Assembly (NCBI GenBank): GCA_029004655.1
Contig: JAQVYP010000096.1
Location: forward strand, 1 to 6,668
Direction of reading: 5' to 3'
Length of the DNA stretch: 6,668 bases
Source of the DNA: Oscillospiraceae bacterium
GTDB taxonomy: Bacteria; Bacillota; Clostridia; Oscillospirales; Acutalibacteraceae
The first letter of the stretch is position 1. The number at the start of each line of letters is the position of its first letter. This document shows positions 1-4,741 of the stretch, one piece after another. Under the pieces are notes generated by a model. It was given only the letters and a program-made list of their open reading frames with translations. It did not search any database and was not told the origin of the DNA. Both the position numbers and the translations under genes were made by a program.

Positions 1-142
1 CAAGTCGGTCAACGTCGACTGCGATGACTTCACAATCCTTGTAGTCACTGCTTATTGCGCCAATTTCACTAATCCCACATCCGAGAATACTGGAAAGCTC
101 ATTTCCTAATTGACCATTTGATCCTGTGATCAAAATTTTCAT
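1..142 (-). CDS. rmlD: dTDP-4-dehydrorhamnose reductase RmlD, N-terminal part
   Basis: Only the first 47 codons are present; the gene runs leftward out of the window. The protein opens with MKILITGSNGQLGNEL, a Rossmann dinucleotide-binding motif (G7, G10, G13). The GQLG form is characteristic of RmlD/RfbD. A beta strand follows at residues 38-44 (EVIAVDV), as at this position in RmlD. The family catalyses the last step of dTDP-L-rhamnose synthesis, the NAD(P)H-dependent reduction of dTDP-4-dehydro-L-rhamnose, in the cytoplasm. The ATG at 142-140 shares one base with the stop codon of the upstream glycosyltransferase (TAATG), and an AAGGAG site lies 8 bases upstream inside that gene, so translation is probably coupled. 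The rhamnosyltransferase-like neighbour supports the pathway. Another short-chain epimerase/reductase cannot be fully excluded from 47 residues. Confidence 0.85.
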   Translation of the reverse strand, partial: MKILITGSNGQLGNELSSILGCGISEIGAISSDYKDCEVIAVDVDRL

Positions 143-918
143 TAATATTTCTCCTTATCAAACATATATTTAAAGAAAAACTTGAGCATTGAATATACAT
201 GAATTAATAAATATTTTAGGCTTTTATAACTGATACGCTCCCATAAATGTGTGATTTGCACATTAGGGATAAACATAACTTTACCAAACTTTTTTGTACG
301 TCTGGTAAGGTCAGCATCTTCCATATACATAAAAAATCGCTCGTCAAAACCTCCTAGCTGTTTAAAAACAGAGGTTCTTATGAGCATAAAACAACCAGTA
401 CAAAAATCAATTTCGCACGGGCTTGAGATATTTTCGTTTTGTCTTGTGTATTCTTCACGTAAAGATTTTAAGCGTGAAATCCTTCCCGCCAGCATATATT
501 TGAGTTTTGGCTGCAACTTTGGAAGATGCTGCTCTGTTCCATCGGCACTAAGCACCTTTGGAGTGACCATTGCAACGTCCTTATGCTCTTCCATAAAATT
601 ACAAAGACTAGTTAAAACATCGCTGTCAATCAGCACATCAGGATTAATAATAGCATGATAATCAGAATCAATAAGGTCGATGACTTTATTGTGCGCAAAA
701 CCAAAACCACCGTTTTTATCATTTTTAATAACGGTGATTTGAGGAAACATAGTTTTAATTGTTTCAGGAAAATTGTCCAGTGAAGCATTGTCAGATATAT
801 ATAAATCAAGCAGGACGCCGGTGGTGTTTGAAATTATCGATTCAATAGCGTTTAAAGCTTTAATTGAATCATTATATGTGACTATGCAAACAGAAACATG
901 TAGCTTTTTATTCTCCAT
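142..918 (-). CDS. Family 2 glycosyltransferase, rhamnosyltransferase-like
   Basis: This 258-residue protein has a GT-A fold layout. Residues 11-16 are CIVTYN, 42-46 SDNAS, 66-77 NDKNGGFGFAHN (nucleotide-sugar binding), and 92-95 NPDV, the metal-binding DxD equivalent of this subgroup. TGCFMLIR is at 174-181, FDERFFMYMEDADL at 191-204 (E200-D201-x-D203, acceptor and base region) and THLWERISYKS near 223-233. The NPDV and FDERFFMY(M/F)ED signatures are typical of WbbL/RgpA-type enzymes that transfer L-rhamnose from dTDP-Rha to lipid-linked or polysaccharide acceptors at the inner face of the membrane. The basic, aromatic C-terminus (residues 231-258) could touch the membrane. The neighbour rmlD makes the likely donor, but the exact donor and acceptor are inferred. 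The start 10 residues before CIVTYN is the only in-frame choice. It lacks a clear Shine-Dalgarno site and follows the regulator stop by 16 bases, so coupling or reinitiation is possible. Confidence 0.85.
   Translation of the reverse strand: MENKKLHVSVCIVTYNDSIKALNAIESIISNTTGVLLDLYISDNASLDNFPETIKTMFPQITVIKNDKNGGFGFAHNKVIDLIDSDYHAIINPDVLIDSDVLTSLCNFMEEHKDVAMVTPKVLSADGTEQHLPKLQPKLKYMLAGRISRLKSLREEYTRQNENISSPCEIDFCTGCFMLIRTSVFKQLGGFDERFFMYMEDADLTRRTKKFGKVMFIPNVQITHLWERISYKSLKYLLIHVYSMLKFFFKYMFDKEKY
151..156 (-). promoter_or_regulatory. Ribosome binding site of rmlD inside the glycosyltransferase gene
   Basis: AAGGAG on the minus strand lies 8 bases before the rmlD ATG and is embedded in the last codons of the glycosyltransferase (the DKE codons near its C-terminus). 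It fixes the rmlD start and indicates that rmlD is expressed from the same mRNA as the upstream gene. Confidence 0.8.
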
Positions 919-934
919 AATTATACAAACAAGC

Positions 935-1297
935 CTATTTAACGGCTTCCTTAATCTTTTGAAATGTTATTTCGCTTATTACATGTTCTATACGGCATGC
1001 ATCTATTAATGAAATATCTTCTGGGGTACCTAAAACCTTTGTCAGATAATCAGCAATAGTGTTATGACGATCCAATACTTCAGCAGCTTTTTCCCTGCCG
1101 GCGGCGGTAAGCAGAATTTTGCCGCTAATCGGTTGCTGGATATAGTTTGCCGATGCCAAAACTCTTAGTGCTTTGCTAACACTTGGTTTAGAAACGTTCA
1201 ACATTTTTGCAATATCAACAGAACGAATATATCCATTTTTGTTTTCCAAAACCAGCATAGCTTCAAGGTAGTTTTCTCCGGATTCCTTGATTATCAA
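935..1297 (-). CDS. DtxR/MntR-family metal-dependent transcriptional regulator
   Basis: I read 120 residues from a TTG start. The N-terminal winged-helix domain (about 1-62) begins with ESGENYLEAM and contains SVDIAKMLNVSKPSVSKALR (26-45) as the DNA-recognition helix-turn-helix. The dimerisation and metal-binding domain follows with DRH (76-78) and DACRIEHVIS (99-108). H78, C101, E104 and H105 line up with the metal ligands of DtxR-type regulators (CxxEH) more than with MntR (ExxEH); residue N9 replaces the DtxR methionine or MntR aspartate. There is no C-terminal SH3 domain, as in many clostridial members. Known relatives bind DNA when loaded with Fe(II) or Mn(II). The TTG is chosen because GGAGG sits 7 bases upstream and the family starts near ESxENYLE. 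An in-frame ATG at 1360 would add a hydrophobic 21-residue stretch foreign to the family and has no good Shine-Dalgarno site. It leads the row containing the rhamnosyltransferase and rmlD, an unusual partnership. Confidence 0.88.
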   Translation of the reverse strand: MIIKESGENYLEAMLVLENKNGYIRSVDIAKMLNVSKPSVSKALRVLASANYIQQPISGKILLTAAGREKAAEVLDRHNTIADYLTKVLGTPEDISLIDACRIEHVISEITFQKIKEAVK

Positions 1298-1304
1298 AGC
1301 CGCA

Positions 1305-1309
1305 CCTCC
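1305..1309 (-). promoter_or_regulatory. Shine-Dalgarno site fixing the TTG start of the DtxR-family gene
   Basis: GGAGG on the minus strand lies 7 bases before TTG at 1297-1295. It is the strongest ribosome binding site near the gene and decides the start in favour of the TTG over the upstream ATG at 1360. Confidence 0.8.
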
Positions 1310-1418
1310 GATACTGAATATTGTGATAATAAGGGTTAAATATTTAAAGTAATTAACCATTATTTTCTGATCATCATTTTAACTGCAACATAAAAATGTT
1401 CAAGTAAAATACTTATTA

Positions 1419-1447
1419 ATTATATCATACCAAATTGATAATATCAA
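1419..1447 (-). promoter_or_regulatory. Sigma-A promoter of the regulator-glycosyltransferase-rmlD row
   Basis: On the minus strand, TTGATA (1447-1442) and TATAAT (1424-1419) are separated by 17 bases, giving 5/6 and 6/6 matches to the sigma-A consensus. The predicted start near 1412 leaves a leader of about 115 bases before the TTG start codon. Confidence 0.75.
1435..1447. promoter_or_regulatory. Candidate operator: inverted repeat over the -35 box
   Basis: TTGATA-A-TATCAA is a perfect 6-bp inverted repeat with a one-base centre. One arm is the -35 hexamer of the leftward promoter. Its place suggests repression by occlusion. Autoregulation by the adjacent DtxR-family protein is an inference; the sequence is not a textbook DtxR, IdeR or MntR box. 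Confidence 0.4.
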
Positions 1448-1763
1448 CTGTTGGTTTTGTCACTGATTGATACTACGGAATAGCCTGCATAAGTAATTAT
1501 ACCGTTTAATCTTTTGTCATCATATTTACCTCTTTCCCTGATTTAATATTAGAGTTAATATCATTCCCAAATAAAGGATGCAATACTCGTGGAAATATGA
1601 ATTTTAATATTACAAAAGAGGAATTTATAATGTATACATGTTTGTTTTAAACTATAGATATTTATATAACTTACAATAGTTCAGATAAAAATCGCCTTAT
1701 TTTCTATAAATTATGGTATTGTTAATAGCTGTTGTTTGTGAGATAATATTTACAGTTAATTTT
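1448..1763. other. AT-rich intergenic region without a recognisable gene
   Basis: This spacer lies between the divergent regulator promoter and the MITE. I find no ORF of useful length, no T-box sequence (the conserved tGGnACCgCG is absent) and no convincing terminator. A weak promoter-like pair is present on the plus strand (TTGTTT near 1641, TATAAC near 1664, 17-base spacing), but its -35 box is poor. If used, transcription would read through the MITE into leuC. Confidence 0.5.
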
Positions 1764-1764
1764 A

Positions 1765-1924
1765 GGGCATCTCTAAAAACCTTCCGCCCATCATCTTGGC
1801 GCGTCTTTTTCCACCACTCTGCGTCGATTTTTCTTGAAATACGGAAGTATTCCGGCAATTAATCGGCTTGATTGGTGAAAAAACCCCCACCAATCTGACA
1901 GTCGTCAGGTTTTCAGAGGTGCCC
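1765..1924 (+). mobile_element. MITE-like element, complete copy, no coding capacity
   Basis: This 160-bp element begins GGGCATCTCTAAAAACCT, and its right end reads, as reverse complement, GGGCACCTCTGAAAACCT; including the outer A the ends match at 17 of 19 positions. TTTA flanks both sides (1761-1764 and 1925-1928), a candidate 4-bp target-site duplication in AT-rich DNA. Inside are potential hairpins: GATTGGTG/CACCAATC (1870-1877 with 1888-1895), CTGAC/GTCAG (1895-1899 with 1904-1908) and AATAC/GTATT near 1846-1859. There is no ORF, so it would need a transposase in trans; the 4-bp duplication is compatible with the IS5 group but this is not established. A second, incomplete copy in the same orientation starts at 3781. 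Confidence 0.8.
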
Positions 1925-1940
1925 TTTATATTGTTATTTT

Positions 1941-1969
1941 ATTGCAAAACGAAATTGCAATTTTATTCT
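1941..1969 (+). promoter_or_regulatory. leuC promoter with overlapping palindromic operator
   Basis: TTGCAA (1942-1947) and TATTCT (1964-1969) with a 16-base spacer form a modest sigma-A promoter, 4/6 matches each. An inverted repeat ATTGCAA-N7-TTGCAAT (1941-1961) covers the -35 box and spacer. The T-N11-A layout of its inner arms is compatible with a LysR-type regulator site, which is an inference. The promoter lies downstream of the MITE, so the insertion did not separate it from leuC. Confidence 0.5.
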
Positions 1970-1977
1970 AACTAATA

Positions 1978-1992
1978 AATATTCAGAAAAAC
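1978..1992 (+). promoter_or_regulatory. CodY-like box upstream of leuC
   Basis: The 15 bases AATATTCAGAAAAAC match 12 of 15 positions of the CodY consensus AATTTTCWGAAAATT. The site lies just after the predicted transcription start and just before the leuC ribosome binding site, a position suited to repression. CodY represses branched-chain amino acid synthesis genes in many Firmicutes, but whether this organism has CodY is not visible here. Confidence 0.5.
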
Positions 1993-2009
1993 AAATTGGG
2001 GGAAACAAT

Positions 2010-3269
2010 ATGTCGATGACAATGACACAAAAAATACTTGCTGCTCATGCCGGCCTGGTTGAAGTTAAAGCCGGTCAGTTGATTGAAGCAAAGCTTGATA
2101 TGGTATTAGGTAATGATATTACCTCGCCTGTTGCAATCAATGAATTTGAAAAAAGCGGTGCATCAATGGTTTTTGATAAATCCAGAATTTCGCTGGTTAT
2201 GGACCATTTTACACCGAATAAAGATATCAAGGCAGCAGAGCAGGTAAAGAGAGTCAGAGCTTTTGCCGGAAAGTATGATATTGATAATTATTATGATGTT
2301 GGTGACATGGGTATTGAACACGCCCTTTTGCCTGAAAAGGGACTTGTAGGCCCCGGAGATTGTATTATCGGAGCTGATTCTCACACCTGCACATACGGCG
2401 CACTCGGTGCATTCTCTACCGGCGTTGGTTCAACTGATATGGCTGCCGGTATGGCAACGGGAAAGACATGGTTTAAGGTTCCGGCGGCAATCAGGGTTGA
2501 AATCGTTGGCAAAAAGCCTAAATTCGTAAGCGGCAAGGACGTTATTTTGCATTTGATTGGTGAAATCGGTGTTGATGGCGCGCTTTACCGTTCTTTGGAG
2601 TTTACGGGCGACGGTTTGAAAAATCTTTCTATTGACGACCGCCTTTGCATTTCAAACATGGCAATTGAAGCCGGTGCTAAAAATGGAATTTTCCCTGTAG
2701 ATGAGATTACACTCGAATATGTTAAAGATCGTTTCCAGCGTGAATCTGTGATATATTCGGCCGACGAGGATGCCGAGTGGGAAAGCACAGTTACAATTGA
2801 TTTATCAACTCTTAGACCTACCGTTGCATTTCCGCATTTGCCGGAAAATACAAAGACAGTTGACGAGTGCGGAGTGGTTAAAATTGATCAGGTCGTAATC
2901 GGATCCTGCACAAACGGAAGACTTTCTGATTTGCAAGCAGCAGCAGAAATAATGAAAGGCAAAAAAGTTGCATTGGCCGTGCGTTGCATAGTTATTCCTG
3001 CAACACAAAAGATTTATCTCGAAGCGATGAGAGAAGGCTTGCTTGAAATATTTATTGAATCGGGAGCTGCTGTAAGCACACCGACTTGCGGACCTTGTCT
3101 TGGTGGTCACATGGGCATATTAGCAGCAGGCGAGCGTGCCGTTGCAACAACAAACCGTAATTTTGTCGGACGTATGGGGCATGTTGATTCAGAAGTTTAT
3201 CTTGCGAGTCCGGAAGTTGCGGCAGCAAGTGCAATCACAGGTTATATAACAGACCCAGCAAAGGTTTAA
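2010..3269 (+). CDS. leuC: 3-isopropylmalate dehydratase large subunit LeuC
   Basis: This 419-residue protein belongs to the shorter archaeal/clostridial LeuC class (about 420 residues; the E. coli type is about 466). With LeuD it isomerises 2-isopropylmalate to 3-isopropylmalate in leucine synthesis, in the cytoplasm. The aconitase-type signatures are intact: VMDHFTPNKD near 63-72, GADSHTCTYGALGAFSTGVG from 121 to 140, VIGSCTNGRLSDL at 296-308 and PTCGPCLGGHMG at 358-369. C300, C360 and C363 are the ligands of the [4Fe-4S] cluster. The start MSMTMTQKIL agrees with family N-termini and has GGGGGA 6 bases upstream (1998-2003). leuD follows after 23 bases. A homoaconitase-like or citraconate hydratase role is possible in this superfamily, but leucine synthesis is the simplest reading. 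Confidence 0.96.
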   Translation: MSMTMTQKILAAHAGLVEVKAGQLIEAKLDMVLGNDITSPVAINEFEKSGASMVFDKSRISLVMDHFTPNKDIKAAEQVKRVRAFAGKYDIDNYYDVGDMGIEHALLPEKGLVGPGDCIIGADSHTCTYGALGAFSTGVGSTDMAAGMATGKTWFKVPAAIRVEIVGKKPKFVSGKDVILHLIGEIGVDGALYRSLEFTGDGLKNLSIDDRLCISNMAIEAGAKNGIFPVDEITLEYVKDRFQRESVIYSADEDAEWESTVTIDLSTLRPTVAFPHLPENTKTVDECGVVKIDQVVIGSCTNGRLSDLQAAAEIMKGKKVALAVRCIVIPATQKIYLEAMREGLLEIFIESGAAVSTPTCGPCLGGHMGILAAGERAVATTNRNFVGRMGHVDSEVYLASPEVAAASAITGYITDPAKV

Positions 3270-3292
3270 GAAAATATAAGGGAGTGTGTTTT

Positions 3293-3781
3293 ATGAAAGC
3301 ACAAGGAACGGTGCATAAATATGGAAATAATGTCGATACCGATGTTATTATTCCTGCAAGATATCTAAATACCAGCTCACACTCGGAGCTGGCAGCACAT
3401 TGCATGGAGGATATAGATTCGGATTTTATAAAGAACGTAAAAGCCGGAGATATAATGGTTGCTGCTAAAAATTTCGGCTGCGGTTCATCACGCGAGCATG
3501 CACCAATTGCCATTAAAGCAAGTGGAATTTCCTGTGTAATTGCTTCAAGCTTCGCAAGAATTTTTTATCGAAATGCGATTAATATCGGATTGGCAATTTT
3601 AGAATGTGAAGAAGCGGCAAATGATATCAAGACCGGTGATGAGGTTTCGGTTGATTTTGATACAGGCGTTATAAAAAATCTAACAACTTCCAAAACATAC
3701 AATGCAGAGCCTTTCCCGGATTTTATTCAAAATATAATTCAAAAAGGCGGATTGCTTAATTCCATATCAGAAAGGCTCTAG
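3293..3781 (+). CDS. leuD: 3-isopropylmalate dehydratase small subunit LeuD
   Basis: This 162-residue protein is the swivel domain that completes the LeuCD active site. Motifs are GNNVDTDVIIPARYL (11-25), KNFGCGSSREHAP (59-71, the substrate-binding loop with S65, S66 and R67) and SFARIFYRNAINIGL in the middle. Length and motif order fit the clostridial LeuD type that pairs with a 419-residue LeuC. ATG at 3293 is preferred because AAGGGAG (3278-3284) lies 8 bases before it; a GTG at 3284 would sit inside that ribosome binding site. It is co-transcribed with leuC. Unusually, the TAG stop (3779-3781) is completed by the first base of a repeat element. The encoded C-terminus (GGLLNSISERL) is about the usual family length, so the protein does not appear truncated. 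No leuB or leuA follows. Confidence 0.95.
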   Translation: MKAQGTVHKYGNNVDTDVIIPARYLNTSSHSELAAHCMEDIDSDFIKNVKAGDIMVAAKNFGCGSSREHAPIAIKASGISCVIASSFARIFYRNAINIGLAILECEEAANDIKTGDEVSVDFDTGVIKNLTTSKTYNAEPFPDFIQNIIQKGGLLNSISERL

Positions 3782-3899
3782 GGCATCTCTAAAAACCTTA
3801 CGCCCACCATCTTGGCACGTTTTTCCTACTCTGCGTCGATTTTTCTTGAAATATCAAGTATTCCTGCAAAAAATCAGCTTTATTGGTGAATAAATCCCC
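3781..3899 (+). mobile_element. MITE-like element, copy lacking its right end
   Basis: This copy starts with GGGCATCTCTAAAAACCT, identical to the left end of the element at 1765. It follows that copy closely, with scattered substitutions and a 4-base deletion near 3821, through GTCGATTTTTCTTGAAATA, AGTATTCC and ATTGGTGAA up to the run of C at 3896-3899. After that, similarity stops and no right terminal inverted repeat follows, so it is truncated or rearranged. Its orientation is the same as copy 1. It abuts leuD directly and may contribute to the 3' end of the leuCD transcript. Confidence 0.8.
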
Positions 3900-3953
3900 T
3901 TAAAATAGTCTTAAAGTCTTTTTGTTATTTCAAGTGTCTATTTTATGGGGATT
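3893..3953. repeat. Long inverted repeat with 15 of 16 paired bases
   Basis: The arms are 3893-3908 and 3938-3953, separated by a 29-base loop. The core arms read CCCCTTAAAATAG and CTATTTTATGGGG, with a single T-T mismatch (3900/3946). It begins where the second MITE copy loses similarity to the first. As RNA it would be a stable hairpin after leuD, but no T-tract follows, so it is a poor intrinsic terminator. It may instead be the ends of another small element inserted into the MITE. Confidence 0.6.
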
Positions 3954-4026
3954 ATATAATATAAGATAGGCGAAAATTATTAGTAGCCCAAATGACATGA
4001 ATTATTTAAAATTTCAGCAAAGTATA
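3954..4026. other. Short AT-rich spacer upstream of the tRNA promoter
   Basis: The stretch from the end of leuD to the tRNA gene (about 300 bases) holds only the truncated MITE, the inverted repeat and the tRNA promoter. I see no ORF or other signal in this remaining segment. Confidence 0.5.
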
Positions 4027-4055
4027 TTGACAAATATTCTTAAAATGAATATAAT
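4027..4055 (+). promoter_or_regulatory. Perfect-consensus sigma-A promoter of tRNA-Pro
   Basis: TTGACA (4027-4032), a 17-base spacer and TATAAT (4050-4055) match the sigma-A consensus at all 12 positions. The expected start near 4062 is about 27 bases before the mature tRNA 5' end. It serves as an internal reference for the equally perfect promoter at 4685. Confidence 0.9.
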
Positions 4056-4088
4056 CAATTAGTCGGTATACTGAATTAGTATATATAA

Positions 4089-4165
4089 CGAGGTGTGGCT
4101 CAGTTTGGTAGAGCGCTGCGTTCGGGACGCAGAGGCCGCAAGTTCGAATCTTGTCACCTCGACCA
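4089..4165 (+). tRNA. tRNA-Pro (anticodon CGG)
   Basis: The cloverleaf folds fully. The acceptor stem is CGAGGTG with CACCTCG, the D-arm carries GGTAGAGC, the anticodon stem is CTGCG/CGCAG with loop TTCGGGA, and the T-arm carries TTCGAAT in its loop. The anticodon CGG (4123-4125) reads proline codon CCG; T33 and G37 are as expected for tRNA-Pro. The 3' CCA (4163-4165) is encoded in the DNA. A single tRNA gene, it is followed two bases later by a hairpin. Confidence 0.97.
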
Positions 4166-4166
4166 G

Positions 4167-4196
4167 AAAGACTGTCGATTTTTGTCGACAGTCTTT
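4167..4196 (+). terminator. Perfect hairpin after tRNA-Pro, weak T-tract
   Basis: AAAGACTGTCGA (4167-4178) and TCGACAGTCTTT (4185-4196) form a perfect 12-bp stem with the 6-base loop TTTTTG. Only three T end the stem and AATC follows, so termination may be partial and allow read-through into the small gene at 4277. A 29/30 identical copy lies at 4557-4586. Confidence 0.75.
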
Positions 4197-4276
4197 AATC
4201 ATATTATAGTGGAAATAAATAGTTATTTGTAATATTATTAAAGTAAAGGTTATGAATATAATACGAGGTGGATAAT

Positions 4277-4507
4277 TTGAAAAAGAAAGTAATTATCGTT
4301 ATAGCTGCTGCTATTTTATTGCTTGCACTTTTCACCCCAATAAAATCATCAGTTAACGACGGAGGGACAACTGTTTATTCAGCAATACTGTATAAGGTAA
4401 TTATATGGCACCAAATTGATTATCATATTCCTGGCGGATTTAAAACAGGAACTGAAATTCACTTTTTCCCTAATAATTTTCATGATCTTGAATACTACAC
4501 AAAATGA
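4277..4507 (+). CDS. Small single-pass membrane protein, conserved clostridial type, function unknown
   Basis: This 76-residue protein has a basic N-terminus (KKK), one hydrophobic segment at about residues 5-19 (VIIVIAAAILLLALF) and then PIKSS. A short extracytoplasmic part follows with VNDGGTTVYSAILYKVIIWH (about 26-45) and a C-terminal TEIHFFPNNFHDLEYY. I recall similar small proteins in Clostridia with the pattern of a hydrophobic start, FIPI, DGGT-x-Y-x-AL-x-YK, WH/WN and FPxNF, without a known function; this is memory, not a search. Start TTG at 4277 is chosen because GAGGTGG (4264-4270) sits 6 bases upstream; the in-frame GTG at 4268 lies inside that site. There is no lipobox cysteine. 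It may be transcribed by read-through from the tRNA promoter, since no good promoter of its own fits: a TATAAT at 4257 would start transcription within the ribosome binding site. Confidence 0.75.
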   Translation: MKKKVIIVIAAAILLLALFTPIKSSVNDGGTTVYSAILYKVIIWHQIDYHIPGGFKTGTEIHFFPNNFHDLEYYTK

Positions 4508-4508
4508 G

Positions 4509-4540
4509 CATGATCTACGTTTAGGTCATGGCATCTTTTT
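4509..4540 (+). terminator. Hairpin with T-run just after the small membrane protein gene
   Basis: CATGATCTA (4509-4517) and TAGGTCATG (4522-4530) pair as a 9-bp stem with one wobble pair and loop CGTT. A T-run follows after five bases (4536-4540). It begins 2 bases after the stop codon and could be a first, weaker terminator before the strong one at 4555. Confidence 0.5.
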
Positions 4541-4554
4541 CGTTACCTCTTTAC

Positions 4555-4588
4555 AAAAAGACTGTCGATTTATGTCGACAGTCTTTTT
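4555..4588 (+). terminator. Strong intrinsic terminator, near-copy of the post-tRNA hairpin
   Basis: AAAAAGACTGTCGA (4555-4568) and TCGACAGTCTTTTT (4575-4588) form a perfect 14-bp stem with loop TTTATG. A T-rich tail follows (ATTTTTA). The stem symmetry makes it potentially bidirectional. It differs from the hairpin at 4167 by one base in the 30-base core. Confidence 0.88.
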
Positions 4589-4684
4589 ATTTTTACTTTG
4601 GTGCAAATCACTCATTTTTATAAGCTTGGCGCTTAACAAAAGTGTATTGATTAACTAATTTATTATATAAAATTACAATTGCCA

Positions 4685-4713
4685 TTGACACTAATATTGC
4701 ATGATTATATAAT
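4685..4713 (+). promoter_or_regulatory. Perfect-consensus sigma-A promoter without an evident gene
   Basis: TTGACA (4685-4690), 17 bases, then TATAAT (4708-4713) match the consensus at all 12 positions, with the same spacing as the tRNA-Pro promoter. The expected start is near 4720. The next plausible start codon with a ribosome binding site is sulP at 5090, 370 bases away and beyond a terminator. Confidence 0.85.
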
Positions 4714-4729
4714 AAACAGTAGAATATTG

Positions 4730-4741
4730 TTGTTTAAACAA
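4730..4741. repeat. Perfect palindrome at the start of the candidate RNA
   Basis: TTGTTTAAACAA is a 12-bp perfect palindrome about 10 bases after the predicted start site; an overlapping ATTGTT-N5-AACAAT (4726-4742) is also symmetric. It could be a repressor operator in DNA or a 5' hairpin in RNA. It is shorter than the Rex site (TTGTTAA-N4-TTAACAA), so I do not assign a protein. Confidence 0.5.

Noticed and set aside
251..1009. Plus-strand open frames opposite the glycosyltransferase and regulator genes
   Set aside because: They are antisense shadows of genes with clear protein motifs and show none of their own.
935..1360. Longer form of the DtxR-family protein starting at ATG 1360
   Set aside because: The extra 21 residues are hydrophobic and alien to the family, the ATG lacks a good ribosome binding site, and GGAGG sits 7 bases before the TTG at 1297, matching the usual family N-terminus.
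1630..1650. Six-codon leader peptide frame (MYTCLF) with AGAGGA upstream of its ATG
   Set aside because: It has only one leucine, no attenuator hairpins follow, and it lies 360 bases before leuC with a MITE between; most likely chance.
1448..2009. T-box leader for the leu genes
   Set aside because: The conserved T-box sequence and the Stem I elements are not present before leuC.
2163..3513. Several antisense open frames over leuC and leuD
   Set aside because: They mirror the codon structure of well-supported genes on the plus strand, have no family motifs and no ribosome binding sites.
3284..3781. leuD start at GTG 3284
   Set aside because: The GTG overlaps the AAGGGAG ribosome binding site, and the family N-terminus (MKAQGTV) begins at ATG 3293.
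4089..4588. Integrated element with att sites at tRNA-Pro
   Set aside because: The repeated sequence is the hairpin and not the tRNA 3' end, and no integrase is present; only the duplicated hairpin itself is reported.
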